From positions 1-26,620 of the forward strand of contig CAYTTC010000045.1 in the NCBI GenBank assembly GCA_964440525.1: a stretch of 26,620 nt of DNA, in the 5' to 3' direction. This DNA comes from DASWJZ01 sp964440525. Lineage in GTDB: Bacteria > Pseudomonadota > Alphaproteobacteria > Rhizobiales > Afifellaceae. A program made the position numbers and the translations under genes. The notes beneath the pieces are model-generated. The model saw only the letters and a list, made by a program, of their open reading frames with translations, made no database searches and had not been told where the DNA came from. Shown here in pieces: positions 1 through 9,338 of this stretch (position 1 is the first letter of the stretch; each line of letters opens with the position of its first letter).

Positions 1-767
<767 letters not shown>

Positions 768-768
<1 letters not shown>

Positions 769-1064
769 TGGAACACTCGATGTTCGACCTGTCGTGGATG
801 GCGTGGACTTGGCAGACGGCGACGTTCTTCGTCGCGATCTTCCTGCTCCTCTGCGGCATGACGGTTTGGGAGGCTGTCTCGCCGGGCGGCGGGCAGCGCA
901 TCGGCATCCTCAGGCTGGAGACCACGCGCGGCGACCGTCTGTTCATCTCGCTGCTGGGCAGCGCCTTCATCAATCTTGCTTGGCTCGGACTCGTCGGTCC
1001 GAGCCTCGAATGGGCTCTTGGCCTCTCGTTCATCTACGCCCTCGCGGTGTTTCGATGGGTCTGA
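768..1064 (+). CDS. glpU: DUF2160 small membrane protein of the glycerol ABC transporter
   Basis: Small integral membrane protein of 98 residues with about three hydrophobic segments: near residues 12-33 (TATFFVAIFLLLCGMTVWEA), after the charged loop RIGILRLETTRGDR, and at the C-terminus. It looks like the DUF2160 family, which sits between permease and solute-binding genes in rhizobial glycerol transport operons. ATG 768 overlaps the permease stop as TGATG, which suggests translational coupling; a GTG one codon earlier (765) is also possible. The molecular role is unknown; stabilising or assisting the permease is an inference from its constant position. Confidence 0.82.
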
Positions 1065-1120
1065 GGCCAAAGGGGTTGCCGGCCGCTGGCCGGCGTTCGG
1101 AGGAAAGGGAGGACTACATA

Positions 1121-2857
1121 ATGAAAAGATTGTTGTTGGGTACGGTCGCGGCCTTCGCTTTCATGACGCCAAGCGCGTCATGGGCGGATATGGCTGCGGC
1201 GGAAAAATGGGTGGACAGCGAGTTCCAGCCATCGACGCTCACGCGCGACGAGCAGCTCGCCGAAATGCAGTGGTTCGTCGACGCGGCGGCGCCGTTCGCT
1301 GGCTATGAGGTCAACGTGCTGTCCGAAGGCGTGCCCACGCACACCTACGAGTCGACCGTCCTCACCAAGGCGTTCGAGGAGATCACCGGGATCAAGGTCA
1401 ACCACCAGATCCTCGGCGAAGGCGAAGTTGTGCAGGCGGTCCAGACGCAGATGCAGACGAACCGCAATCTGTACGACGCCTACATCAACGACTCCGACTT
1501 GATCGGCACGCACTCGCGCCTGCAGAGCGCCGTCAACCTGACCGACTGGATGGCCGGGGAAGGCAAGGACGTCACCCTGCCGACGCTCGATCTCGAAGAC
1601 TTCATGGGCAAGTCGTTCACCACCGGTCCGGACGGAAAACTCTGGCAGTTGCCGGACCAGCAGTTCGCCAACCTCTACTGGTTCCGAAAAGACTGGTTCG
1701 ACCGCCAGGACCTGAAGGACCAGTTCAAGGCGAAGTACGGCTACGACCTCGGCGTGCCGGTCAACTGGTCGGCCTATGAGGACATCGCCGAGTTCTTCAG
1801 CAAGGACGTGAAGGAGATCGACGGCGTCGCGATCTACGGACACATGGACTACGGCAAGCGCGCGCCCGACCTCGGCTGGCGCATGACCGACGCGTGGCTT
1901 TCCATGGCCGGCTCCACCTCGCCCGGACTGCCGAACGGCCGCCCGATCGACGAGTGGGGCATCCGCATGGAGGAAGGCTCCTGCAACCCGTCCGGTGCCT
2001 CTGTCTCGCGCGGCGGCGGCACCAACGCTCCGGCGTCGGTCTACGCCATCGCCAAGTGGGACGAGTGGCTGAGGAACTACGCGCCTCCGGGAGCGGCGGA
2101 TCTCGACTTCTATCAGTCGCTGCCGGCACTGAGCACTGGCAACGTGGCCCAGCAGATCTTCTGGTACACCGCGTTCATGGCCGACATGGTGAAGCCGAAG
2201 AGCGAAGGCAACAACACTGTCGATGACGCTGGTATACCGCTCTGGCGGATGGCGCCGTCGCCGCACGGACCGTACTGGAAAGAGGGCATGAAGCTCGGCT
2301 ACCAGGACGTCGGTTCCTGGACGCTGATGAAGTCGACCCCGGTCGATCGCGCCAAGGCTGCCTGGCTCTACGCGCAGTTCGTCGTGTCGAAGACGGTGGA
2401 CGTCAAGAAGACGCATGTCGGCCTGACGGTCATCCGCGACTCGACGATCCGCCACGAGTCCTTCACCGAGCGGGCGCCGAAGCTCGGCGGCTGGGTGGAG
2501 TTCTACCGCTCGCCCGACCGCGTTCTCTGGTCGCCGACCGGCGTCAACGTTCCGGACTATCCGAAGCTGGCACAGATCTGGTGGCAGCAGATCGGTGATG
2601 TGAACTCCGGCGCGTTCACCCCGCAGGAGGCCATGGACCGGCTCGCCGGCGAGATGGACGTGACGATGGCCCGCATGCAGGCCGCTGACGAAGCCGCCAA
2701 CACCTATGGTGGCTGCGGTCCGCGCCTCAACGAGGAGAAGGACCCCTCCGAGTGGCTCGGCAAGGACAACGGCCCGGCGGCGAAGCTCGACAACGAGAAG
2801 CCGCAGGGCGAGACGATCGCCTATGACGAGCTGGTGAAGCGCTGGGCCGCGCAATAG
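1121..2857 (+). CDS. glpV: Glycerol/glycerol-3-phosphate ABC transporter substrate-binding protein
   Basis: Periplasmic solute-binding protein of 578 residues, large for a carbohydrate-binding protein but usual for this DUF2160-linked glycerol family. ATG 1121 is preceded by a strong ribosome-binding site (GGGAGGA, 1107-1113). The N-terminus is a classic Sec signal peptide (KRLLLGTVAAFAFMTPSASWA, about 20 residues) with cleavage after SWA. The mature part has the solute-binding protein look (EITGIKVNHQILGEGEVVQ, then the DGKLWQLPDQQFANLYWFRKD region). A 56-nt spacer separates it from the DUF2160 gene. It delivers ligand to the permease upstream. Glycerol versus glycerol-3-phosphate cannot be decided from sequence. 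Confidence 0.87.
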   Translation: MKRLLLGTVAAFAFMTPSASWADMAAAEKWVDSEFQPSTLTRDEQLAEMQWFVDAAAPFAGYEVNVLSEGVPTHTYESTVLTKAFEEITGIKVNHQILGEGEVVQAVQTQMQTNRNLYDAYINDSDLIGTHSRLQSAVNLTDWMAGEGKDVTLPTLDLEDFMGKSFTTGPDGKLWQLPDQQFANLYWFRKDWFDRQDLKDQFKAKYGYDLGVPVNWSAYEDIAEFFSKDVKEIDGVAIYGHMDYGKRAPDLGWRMTDAWLSMAGSTSPGLPNGRPIDEWGIRMEEGSCNPSGASVSRGGGTNAPASVYAIAKWDEWLRNYAPPGAADLDFYQSLPALSTGNVAQQIFWYTAFMADMVKPKSEGNNTVDDAGIPLWRMAPSPHGPYWKEGMKLGYQDVGSWTLMKSTPVDRAKAAWLYAQFVVSKTVDVKKTHVGLTVIRDSTIRHESFTERAPKLGGWVEFYRSPDRVLWSPTGVNVPDYPKLAQIWWQQIGDVNSGAFTPQEAMDRLAGEMDVTMARMQAADEAANTYGGCGPRLNEEKDPSEWLGKDNGPAAKLDNEKPQGETIAYDELVKRWAAQ

Positions 2858-2880
2858 CTCCACGCTTCGGTTAAGCATGG

Positions 2881-2909
2881 GCATGGCCGGGTCATCCCGG
2901 CCATGCTTT
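2881..2909 (+). terminator. Hairpin with short T tract between the binding-protein gene and glpK
   Basis: Perfect 11-bp inverted repeat GCATGGCCGGG / CCCGGCCATGC (2881-2891 and 2896-2906) with a TCAT loop, followed by TTT. It lies 23 nt after the binding-protein stop and 22 nt before the glpK start. It is probably a partial terminator or 3'-end stabiliser that sets binding-protein mRNA above glpK mRNA. Confidence 0.6.
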
Positions 2910-2927
2910 CCATTTGCGGGGATGCGA

Positions 2928-4460
2928 ATGAGCGATTTCATCCTTGCCATCGACCAGGGCACAACCTCATCGCGCGCCATCGTCTTCGACCGCGAGCAGG
3001 CGATCTCGGGCTCTGCCCAGGAGGAGTTTCCACAGCACTACCCAGCCTCCGGCTGGGTCGAGCACGATCCGGAGGATCTCTGGCGGACAACGCTCGACAC
3101 CGCCCGTGGCGCGCTCACGAAAGCCGGCATCGAAGCGAAGGATGTCGCCGCGCTCGGCATCACCAACCAGCGCGAGACGACGCTCGTCTGGGATCGGCGG
3201 AGCGGCCATCCGATCCATCGGGCCATCGTCTGGCAGGACCGGCGAACGGCGGACACATGCGCAAGACTGAAGCAAGCCGGCGCCGAGCCGATGGTGACCG
3301 CGACGACCGGCCTGCTCCTCGATCCCTATTTCTCCGGTACCAAGATCGCCTGGATGCTCGACCATGTGGAAGGCGCGCGGGCACTGGCCGAGGCCGGCCA
3401 TCTCGCCTTCGGCACGGTCGACACGTATCTCCTGTGGCGGCTGACCGGCGGGCGCGTCCATGCCACCGACGCGACAAATGCCTCGCGCACGCTCCTCTAC
3501 GACATCCACAGGAACGACTGGGACGACGACCTCTTAAAGCTTCTCGGCGTGCCGCGCTCGATGCTGCCGGAGGTGAAGGACAGTGCAGCCGATTTCGGCA
3601 CGACGGAGAGGGCGCTCTTTGGCGCGCCGATTGCCATCCGTGGCGTTGCTGGTGACCAGCAGGCGGCAATGCTCGGCCAAGCCTGCTTCAAGCCCGGCAT
3701 GGTGAAATCGACCTATGGCACCGGCTGCTTCGCCGTGTTGAACACCGGCAACGAGGCGGTCGTCTCGAAGAACAAGCTTCTGACCACCATCGCCTATCGG
3801 CTCGACGGACGCACCACCTACGCGCTCGAGGGCTCTATCTTCATCGCCGGCGCCGCCGTGCAGTGGCTCCGCGATGGATTGAAGGTGATCGAACGCGCCG
3901 ACCAGTCCGGAATCCTCGCAGCCGAGGCTGATCCGGCGCAGGAGGTGATCCTCGTTCCGGCCTTCACCGGCCTTGGCGCGCCGCATTGGGACGCGGAGGC
4001 GCGCGGCGCCCTTTTCGGGCTGACGCGAGCGACCGGCCCGCGCGAGATCGCCCGCGCGGCGCTCGAGGCGGTCGCCTTCCAGACCCTCGACCTGCTCGAG
4101 GCGATGCGCCGTGACTGGCCGGGCGGCGGCACTGAGACGGTGCTGAGGGTCGACGGCGGCATGGTGGCGAGCGACTGGACCATGCAGCGGCTCGCCGACA
4201 TCCTCGACGCGCCGGTCGACCGGCCGAAGGTGTTGGAGACGACCGCGCTCGGCGCCGCGTGGCTCGCTGGCCGCGCCGCTGCCGTCTGGCCCGACACAGA
4301 AGATTTTGCAAAGGCCTGGAAGCGTGAGCGCCAATTTGAACCGAAGATGGGTTCAGCCGAGCGGGAGAAGAAGATCAAAGCGTGGCGGGATGCGGTCAAG
4401 CGGACGCTGTCGCGGAGTTGCGAGCAGCGCGAAACTTCGGCTTCCACTTTGTTCGAATAG
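2928..4460 (+). CDS. glpK: Glycerol kinase
   Basis: ATP-dependent kinase converting glycerol to sn-glycerol-3-phosphate; cytoplasmic, FGGY family. Visible motifs are the N-terminal phosphate-binding turn (ILAIDQGTTSSRAIVFDR, from residue 4), NQRETTLVWDR and AIVWQDRRTA (glycerol contact region), GVAGDQQAAMLGQ, STYGTGCF, and the C-terminal ATPase motif VDGGMVASDWTMQRLADIL. ATG 2928 is chosen because it begins the conserved MSDFILAIDQG; an in-frame ATG at 2922 is also possible. The product is about 510 residues, slightly longer than usual (about 500), with the extra residues at the C-terminus (SCEQRETSASTLFE). It lies downstream of the matching importer, so uptake and phosphorylation are linked. 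Confidence 0.95.
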   Translation: MSDFILAIDQGTTSSRAIVFDREQAISGSAQEEFPQHYPASGWVEHDPEDLWRTTLDTARGALTKAGIEAKDVAALGITNQRETTLVWDRRSGHPIHRAIVWQDRRTADTCARLKQAGAEPMVTATTGLLLDPYFSGTKIAWMLDHVEGARALAEAGHLAFGTVDTYLLWRLTGGRVHATDATNASRTLLYDIHRNDWDDDLLKLLGVPRSMLPEVKDSAADFGTTERALFGAPIAIRGVAGDQQAAMLGQACFKPGMVKSTYGTGCFAVLNTGNEAVVSKNKLLTTIAYRLDGRTTYALEGSIFIAGAAVQWLRDGLKVIERADQSGILAAEADPAQEVILVPAFTGLGAPHWDAEARGALFGLTRATGPREIARAALEAVAFQTLDLLEAMRRDWPGGGTETVLRVDGGMVASDWTMQRLADILDAPVDRPKVLETTALGAAWLAGRAAAVWPDTEDFAKAWKRERQFEPKMGSAEREKKIKAWRDAVKRTLSRSCEQRETSASTLFE

Positions 4461-4590
4461 TGAGATTCTTGCGCTGCGGTCTTTGCTTGATGAACGGCTC
4501 CTCGTTCTCAATAGATTGTCAGGTTCGTCGCGGATAGCTCCGGCGTAACCTCGCTGGGGCCTGTGCGGGAACCGCTATGAGCCTCGCGCA

Positions 4591-4620
4591 TTAACCATGT
4601 AACCAGAAAACTTTGGTTAA
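4591..4620. repeat. Inverted repeat TTAACCA / TGGTTAA
   Basis: A 7-bp perfect inverted repeat (4591-4597 and 4614-4620) in the 270-bp spacer between glpK and the acetyltransferase gene. It lies 20 bp before the CtrA-like box. It could be part of the same regulatory region; no protein can be assigned from sequence alone. Confidence 0.4.
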
Positions 4621-4639
4621 CCTATTTCCGCTCCTACGG

Positions 4640-4654
4640 TTAATGGTGTATTAA
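4640..4654. promoter_or_regulatory. CtrA-type box TTAA-N7-TTAA
   Basis: The sequence TTAA-TGGTGTA-TTAA matches the full CtrA recognition pattern of alphaproteobacteria exactly, and lies 76 nt upstream of the acetyltransferase start at 4731. The motif is short, so chance occurrence is possible, but it sits in an intergenic region at a promoter-like distance. Confidence 0.45.
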
Positions 4655-4730
4655 AGCAGCACCTCAGCTAGGCGTAGGGTGGTTGGCTGTCCGCCGTGCA
4701 GCTTAGCCGGCGACAGGATGCGGCGGCTCC

Positions 4731-5480
4731 ATGGAAGATTTAGTAGTTCGTTCGCGAGCGTTCAGTGATGATCTGAAGCGCGCGGCTATTGCCGTTGAAA
4801 CTACAACTTGGAGTAGACTTGGTTATTTGAATTACACTCGACCCCACCGAGAGTACTACGATGGCATCCTGGAGACATTTGCCGATCTGCAGCTCTGTCT
4901 AGTTGAGGTTGAGACGGACCTTCCCGTCGCTCTGGTGAATTGCGTGCCCACGCCTTGCCATGGAGGTCTGGACGCTTTGCCGGCCGAGGGCTGGGACTGG
5001 CTGGTGGAAACCGGGGCAACAGACCGAACTGGCCACTCAAACGTTCTCGGTGCCTTGGCTATTTCCGTGCCGACCGTCCATCGCGGCAAAGGATACGCGA
5101 CGCGGATGATCCGCGAGCTGCGCGAGCTCTCCGAGCGGCGTGGCTTCGATGCGGTGGTCGCGCCCGTTCGACCGACGGCGAAGTGCGATTATCCGCACGT
5201 CCCCATGGGTGAATATGTCGCCTGGAAGGACGCGAAAGGGCGTTTGTTCGATCCGTGGCTACGCACCCATCTATCGCAGGGCGGCCGACTAGTCGGTCCT
5301 TGCGAGCGGTCCATGGTCGTGGAGGAGCACGTCGCGTTCTGGGAGACTTGGGCGGGGCGTCGTTTCGAGAGGTCGGGAGATTACATTCTGGATGGTGCCC
5401 TGGCGCCCCTCTCGATCGATCTCGAGCGGCAGGCCGGCCTCTATGAAGAGCCGAACGTCTGGGTGACTTACTCCTCGTAG
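4731..5480 (+). CDS. GNAT-family N-acetyltransferase
   Basis: Predicted 249-residue acetyl-CoA-dependent N-acetyltransferase. The GNAT acetyl-CoA-binding motif A is recognisable around residues 105-135: a beta strand ALAISVPTVH followed by RGKGYATRMIRELRELSERRGF, the R/Q-x-x-G-x-G/A pyrophosphate loop and helix. The N-terminal region (SRLGYLNYTRPHREYYDGILETFADLQLCLVE) resembles the substrate side of larger GNAT proteins. The substrate is unknown. The gene stands alone after a 270-bp spacer carrying a CtrA-like box, and its first 150 bp are less GC-rich than its neighbours. The ribosome-binding site is weak (AGGA about 13 nt upstream). Confidence 0.75.
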   Translation: MEDLVVRSRAFSDDLKRAAIAVETTTWSRLGYLNYTRPHREYYDGILETFADLQLCLVEVETDLPVALVNCVPTPCHGGLDALPAEGWDWLVETGATDRTGHSNVLGALAISVPTVHRGKGYATRMIRELRELSERRGFDAVVAPVRPTAKCDYPHVPMGEYVAWKDAKGRLFDPWLRTHLSQGGRLVGPCERSMVVEEHVAFWETWAGRRFERSGDYILDGALAPLSIDLERQAGLYEEPNVWVTYSS

Positions 5481-5524
5481 AACCTTGCATTCCGACGATG
5501 GGCTGGGCAGTGGAGCGGCTTTCC

Positions 5525-6145
5525 ATGAAAAGCGGCCGGTATTTGAAGTCGGTGCGGTGCGCCTTGCCGGAAAGCGCGCAGGCTTACCTGGATAGGGCGT
5601 TTGCCGGTGATGCCCTGGCGGCCCGCCGCCTAATGATCATGGCGCCGCGCAGATTGCGTGGACATATCGCGTGTCTCGCCTACCAGTCCAAGATTCGGAA
5701 TCCCGCCTACCGCGAGATCGTGAAGGCCGTTTGGATACATGAGACACGGCATCTTCTGACAAGGTTCTGGCCGCCGCAGATGGTGCGACGCATGCTGGCT
5801 CGGGCCGACTTCCCGATTCCGGAATTCAGCGGTCCGGTGACCATCTTTCGACCAGTCTCCGGCGCTCCGATCAAGAAGGCCGCCGCCGGGCTTTGCTGGA
5901 CGCTGTCGCGGGAGGTGGCAGTCTCAGACGCCGCTCGGGCGGGTGCGGCAAAGCCGAGAATTCTCGAAGCGACGATCAGCCCTGCCGATATCATCTACTG
6001 GGGCAGTAGCCGCGGCGAACAGGAGATCGTCAGCCGTCGCCCAGTTCATGCGGTCGTTGTTGAGCCGCTGAGCCGTATTCGTGGCGCATCCGTGATTCCC
6101 AAATTGCCAACACGGGCCGCCCATTTGACCTCACGTCATCGTTGA
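5525..6145 (+). CDS. Hypothetical protein, possible ADP-ribosyltransferase fold
   Basis: Uncharacterised 206-residue protein. Its C-terminal half has the spacing of R-S-E-type ADP-ribosyltransferase-fold proteins: a strand with Arg (VTIFRPVSG), a GxxWT strand (GLCWTLSREVA, where many relatives have GxSWT), and a strand leading to an E-x-E loop (ISPADIIYWGSSRGEQEIV). In the active-site triad the Arg and the Glu are present but the Ser position is Cys. The N-terminal half is helical and basic, with no signal peptide. ATG 5525 has GGAG about 11 nt upstream; ATG 5498 is the alternative. The 3' end overlaps the convergent Fic-like gene by 15 bp. The fold assignment is an inference from short motifs. 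Confidence 0.5.
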   Translation: MKSGRYLKSVRCALPESAQAYLDRAFAGDALAARRLMIMAPRRLRGHIACLAYQSKIRNPAYREIVKAVWIHETRHLLTRFWPPQMVRRMLARADFPIPEFSGPVTIFRPVSGAPIKKAAAGLCWTLSREVAVSDAARAGAAKPRILEATISPADIIYWGSSRGEQEIVSRRPVHAVVVEPLSRIRGASVIPKLPTRAAHLTSRHR

Positions 6146-6637
6146 ACGCAAGCGCGACCCTGAGCTCCAAGGATGCTTGGCGTCGAACAGGCTGAGCCGC
6201 ACAAACTCAGCGAGTTCCTCCCGTGTCCCCCGCATCATCTGCCACATCCAGAAGACGCGACCACAGCGCCCGTTCCCGTCCGTGAAGGGCCGCAGCAGAC
6301 TGTAGATGCGGTGCAAGCGGTAAGGCGACGCCGATCTCGTCCGCGCAGCCAGAACGATCGTGGCCAGATCTGCTCTCAGATCCATGGTCGATGCAGATTC
6401 CTCGTCGCCCGGCTCAGCGTCGGCTTGGGACGCGTCGCGCAAGCCCGCGCCAGGCTCGATATGGTGAACGAAGAGTTCCAGGTTCTCCACGCGCAGGGAA
6501 TTTGCTGCCAAGAGGCCGCGATGGGCGCTTATTTCCGCTGCGCTCGGATCGCGCGCGATCCCGGCCATCCGGTTGCTGACGCGCACGAAGTCAGGCAGCC
6601 AGTCGCCCAGCGCCGCGGCATGAATATCCAAGCCCAT
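6131..6637 (-). CDS. Fic/DOC-like protein with altered catalytic motif
   Basis: Protein of 168 residues. The C-terminal part carries LHRIYSLLRPFTDGNGRCGR, which matches the Fic signature HPFx(D/E)GNGRxxR except that the catalytic His is Arg (LRPFTDGNGR). Fic enzymes transfer AMP or other phosphate-containing groups to target hydroxyls and need this His as general base, so activity is doubtful. The phosphate-binding GNGR loop and the second Arg are kept. The start at 6637 is chosen for the good ribosome-binding site (CAGGAAGC before ATG); a start at 6694 without one is possible. It converges with the ADP-ribosyltransferase-like gene. Confidence 0.65.
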   Translation of the reverse strand: MGLDIHAAALGDWLPDFVRVSNRMAGIARDPSAAEISAHRGLLAANSLRVENLELFVHHIEPGAGLRDASQADAEPGDEESASTMDLRADLATIVLAARTRSASPYRLHRIYSLLRPFTDGNGRCGRVFWMWQMMRGTREELAEFVRLSLFDAKHPWSSGSRLRSTMT

Positions 6638-6891
6638 GCTTCCTGGCCTTCGACATAGAGCATTGAGGATCAAGAGAGGTCGAAGCGCAATCATCCGGAC
6701 GATCTATTAACAATGCTTTCTGGCCATGACCTTTGTATGCGATCACCGCGGGTGGCAACTGGCAGGTGGCCGTCCCGCTCTCTATGCCGGTTGCGGTGCG
6801 TCCGCCGCCGCGCCCTCGCCTGCACCCACAGTTCGGTTCAGAAATTCTTAGTGTAAATATGATTGCCTGCGGATCGCCGGGGGGAATTCTT

Positions 6892-9192
6892 ATGGAGCGA
6901 AGCGCAATCACAAGTAGTACTCAGAAGGACTTGCGTCGTCTTACGAGAATAATCGGCGCAGCGATTGCTTTTGCTGGCGTTCTGCTCATTGCCATCATTG
7001 CGTATACGGGTTGGACTTCGAATGCTTCGGAAATTGGCGCAGAGCAAGCCCGTGTCGAGAACGCGCTGAATCAGAACATTTCCCGGACATTGGATCAGCA
7101 GAAAAGCGTGGCCTGGTGGGATGACGCAGTCATCAATATCTCGCACGAGCTAGATCTGGACTTTACGGACAGCAATTTCGGCATCTTCCTCACTGAGACC
7201 TACGGCCATGATGAAGTCTACATATTGGATTCAGAGGGAAAGCCAGTCTACGCCTTTCTCGATGGAGCACGCGCGGAGCCGTCCGCCTTTCATCGCCACG
7301 AGCCTCAGCTCAGCGCGGTGATCACGGGCGTGCGGGGGGACTCATCGGGTGAGCTGCGTGACCGACCGGATGTCTTCGGCGCAAGCCAGGAGAATTACGA
7401 CGTCCTCAAGGGCGTCCTCCAGTGGGCGCGCTGGAGGGGGAACATTCTCCTCATCGACGGCAAGCCGGCGATCGTCACGGCGATAACGATCGTCCCGAAC
7501 GTGGATCTCAGTCTGCTGAGAGGCACGCCATATCTGCTTGTCAGCGTCGTCCATGTCGATGACAAGCTCGTCAGCGAACTGGGGCAATCGCTGCTGCTTC
7601 CCGATCTGAAGACGTCGACGGCGATAGCAGCGGAGGACGGCGTCGTTTCCGCGCCCTTCGTCGTCGATGATGGTCAGTTCGCAGGGTACCTGACCTGGAC
7701 GACGAAGCGGCCCGGGCACATTCTGCTCACCGTTATTCTGCCTCTGGTGATCATCGGTGTCATCGGGGCTGGGATTCTTTCTGCAGTGATGCTGCGAAGG
7801 TTGGCAACAGCGTCGGCGGAGCTAGCAGAGCGCGAGGCGACGGCAACCCATGAAGCGAAACACGATGCGCTTTCGGGGCTTCCGAACAGGCACTATTTCG
7901 CGTTGCGGACCGACCAGGCTTTGAAGGAAAGGAGCGCGAACGGAACGCAGCTGCCGAGCATCGTCTGTTATCTGGATGTCGACAGGTTCAAGGACATCAA
8001 CGACACGTTGGGGCATCATACGGGCGACGAGCTGATCAAGCGTGTAGCGAAAAGGCTGAAGGACTGTCTGGTGCCCGGTGACTTTCTCGCGCGCTTTGGC
8101 GGCGACGAATTTGCGATCCTTAGATGCCTGTCAGGGTCTGATGATCGTGAGCCGCTCGAAAAGTGTGTGGAGGCCGCCTTCAAGCGGCCATTCTCGGTCG
8201 ATGGTCAAGACATCAGGGTCACCGCGTCGCTAGGCCTTGCAAGATCGCCGGACCACGGCCTGACGACGGATGCGCTCATGCAACACGCCGACATTGCGCT
8301 CTATGAGGCCAAGAAGCGGGGCCGGGACCAATCAGTTTTCTTTTCCGCCGAAATGGCCGGGCAACTGCAACAGCGCCGCCAGATCGAGCTCGAGCTCCGC
8401 GAATCCCTGCATGCCGGCGAACTGGAGCTGCACTATCAACCGATCGTCTCCTGCGCGACAAACCGGATCATAGGCGTTGAGGCGCTCTTGCGATGGTTCC
8501 ATCCACGCAACGGATCGATCCCGCCGACTATCTTTATCCCGATCGCCGAGGAAGCGGGCATGATGCCGGAGCTTGGCGAATGGGTCCTGCGAACGGCGAT
8601 GGACAACGCGGCCCGCTGGCCGGAGCTCGAGATTTCCATCAATCTGTCTCCGGCCCAGTTCCGTCACGTCGACCTGGAGGGATTGCTGAAAGGGCTTCTC
8701 GAATCAACGGCAGTCGATCCGAAAAGGATCACCCTGGAGATTACCGAAGGCCTTTTGCTCGATCGTTCGAGCAAGACTCGGTCGACGCTGCAGGCCATCC
8801 GGAACCTCGGCTTCCGAATTGCGCTCGATGATTTCGGAACCGGATTCTCGAGCCTCAGATATCTTATCGACTTCCGGTTCGACAAACTGAAGATCGATCG
8901 CTCCTTCGTCAGTGGAATGTCACGTGTCGGGTCAGCAAAGACCATCGTCCAGACTGTCATCGATCTCGGTCGAACGCTTAGTATGGACGTGATCGCCGAG
9001 GGGGTGGAGAACGAAGCGGAGGCGGTGATGATGCGCTTCCTCGGCTGTCATTCGATGCAAGGCTATTTCTTTTCGAAGCCGGTGCCCACCGTGGAGATCG
9101 AGGCGTTGCTGACAACCTTCAACGGCTCGACCGAAATTGAACCTGCCGCTTGGGCGGGAATGCGCGCGCGGAAGAAGCAGGCCCAAGCATAG
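6892..9192 (+). CDS. Membrane c-di-GMP enzyme with CHASE4-like sensor, GGDEF and EAL domains
   Basis: Bifunctional-type diguanylate cyclase/phosphodiesterase of 766 residues. Order: membrane helix (about 20-40), periplasmic CHASE4-like sensor (about 45-270, with SVAWWDDAVINI and ETYGHDEVYILDSEGKPVYAF), second helix (about 274-300), GGDEF domain (GGDEF intact at 403-407), EAL domain (EALLRW from 530, NLSPAQF, EITEGLLL, DDFGTG from 646, KIDRSF, EGVE). No HAMP domain is evident. The inhibitory I-site Arg is missing (VPGD instead of RxxD before the GGDEF loop). ATG 6892 has a GGGGGGA ribosome-binding site; upstream in-frame starts lack one. The EAL domain keeps its metal and catalytic residues, so it should be able to hydrolyse c-di-GMP. 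Confidence 0.9.
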   Translation: MERSAITSSTQKDLRRLTRIIGAAIAFAGVLLIAIIAYTGWTSNASEIGAEQARVENALNQNISRTLDQQKSVAWWDDAVINISHELDLDFTDSNFGIFLTETYGHDEVYILDSEGKPVYAFLDGARAEPSAFHRHEPQLSAVITGVRGDSSGELRDRPDVFGASQENYDVLKGVLQWARWRGNILLIDGKPAIVTAITIVPNVDLSLLRGTPYLLVSVVHVDDKLVSELGQSLLLPDLKTSTAIAAEDGVVSAPFVVDDGQFAGYLTWTTKRPGHILLTVILPLVIIGVIGAGILSAVMLRRLATASAELAEREATATHEAKHDALSGLPNRHYFALRTDQALKERSANGTQLPSIVCYLDVDRFKDINDTLGHHTGDELIKRVAKRLKDCLVPGDFLARFGGDEFAILRCLSGSDDREPLEKCVEAAFKRPFSVDGQDIRVTASLGLARSPDHGLTTDALMQHADIALYEAKKRGRDQSVFFSAEMAGQLQQRRQIELELRESLHAGELELHYQPIVSCATNRIIGVEALLRWFHPRNGSIPPTIFIPIAEEAGMMPELGEWVLRTAMDNAARWPELEISINLSPAQFRHVDLEGLLKGLLESTAVDPKRITLEITEGLLLDRSSKTRSTLQAIRNLGFRIALDDFGTGFSSLRYLIDFRFDKLKIDRSFVSGMSRVGSAKTIVQTVIDLGRTLSMDVIAEGVENEAEAVMMRFLGCHSMQGYFFSKPVPTVEIEALLTTFNGSTEIEPAAWAGMRARKKQAQA

Positions 9193-9338
9193 GGACAAGG
9201 CATCCGAGACTTGGGGTTTCCGCTCTGCCGCGGGCTTGTGACAAGCGGGAAATTTCTTATTCGCAGATGTGACGTGCTCGCTATAGTTAGCCTCGAGCAG
9301 CGCTTGGCACGCAACCGCCGGCAATAAGGGACACGGAA

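Noticed and set aside
1178..2980. Minus-strand open frame of 600 codons opposite the binding-protein gene
   Set aside because: Shadow frame in high-GC DNA, rich in Arg/His/Leu with no domain; the plus-strand gene has a signal peptide, ribosome-binding site and family match.
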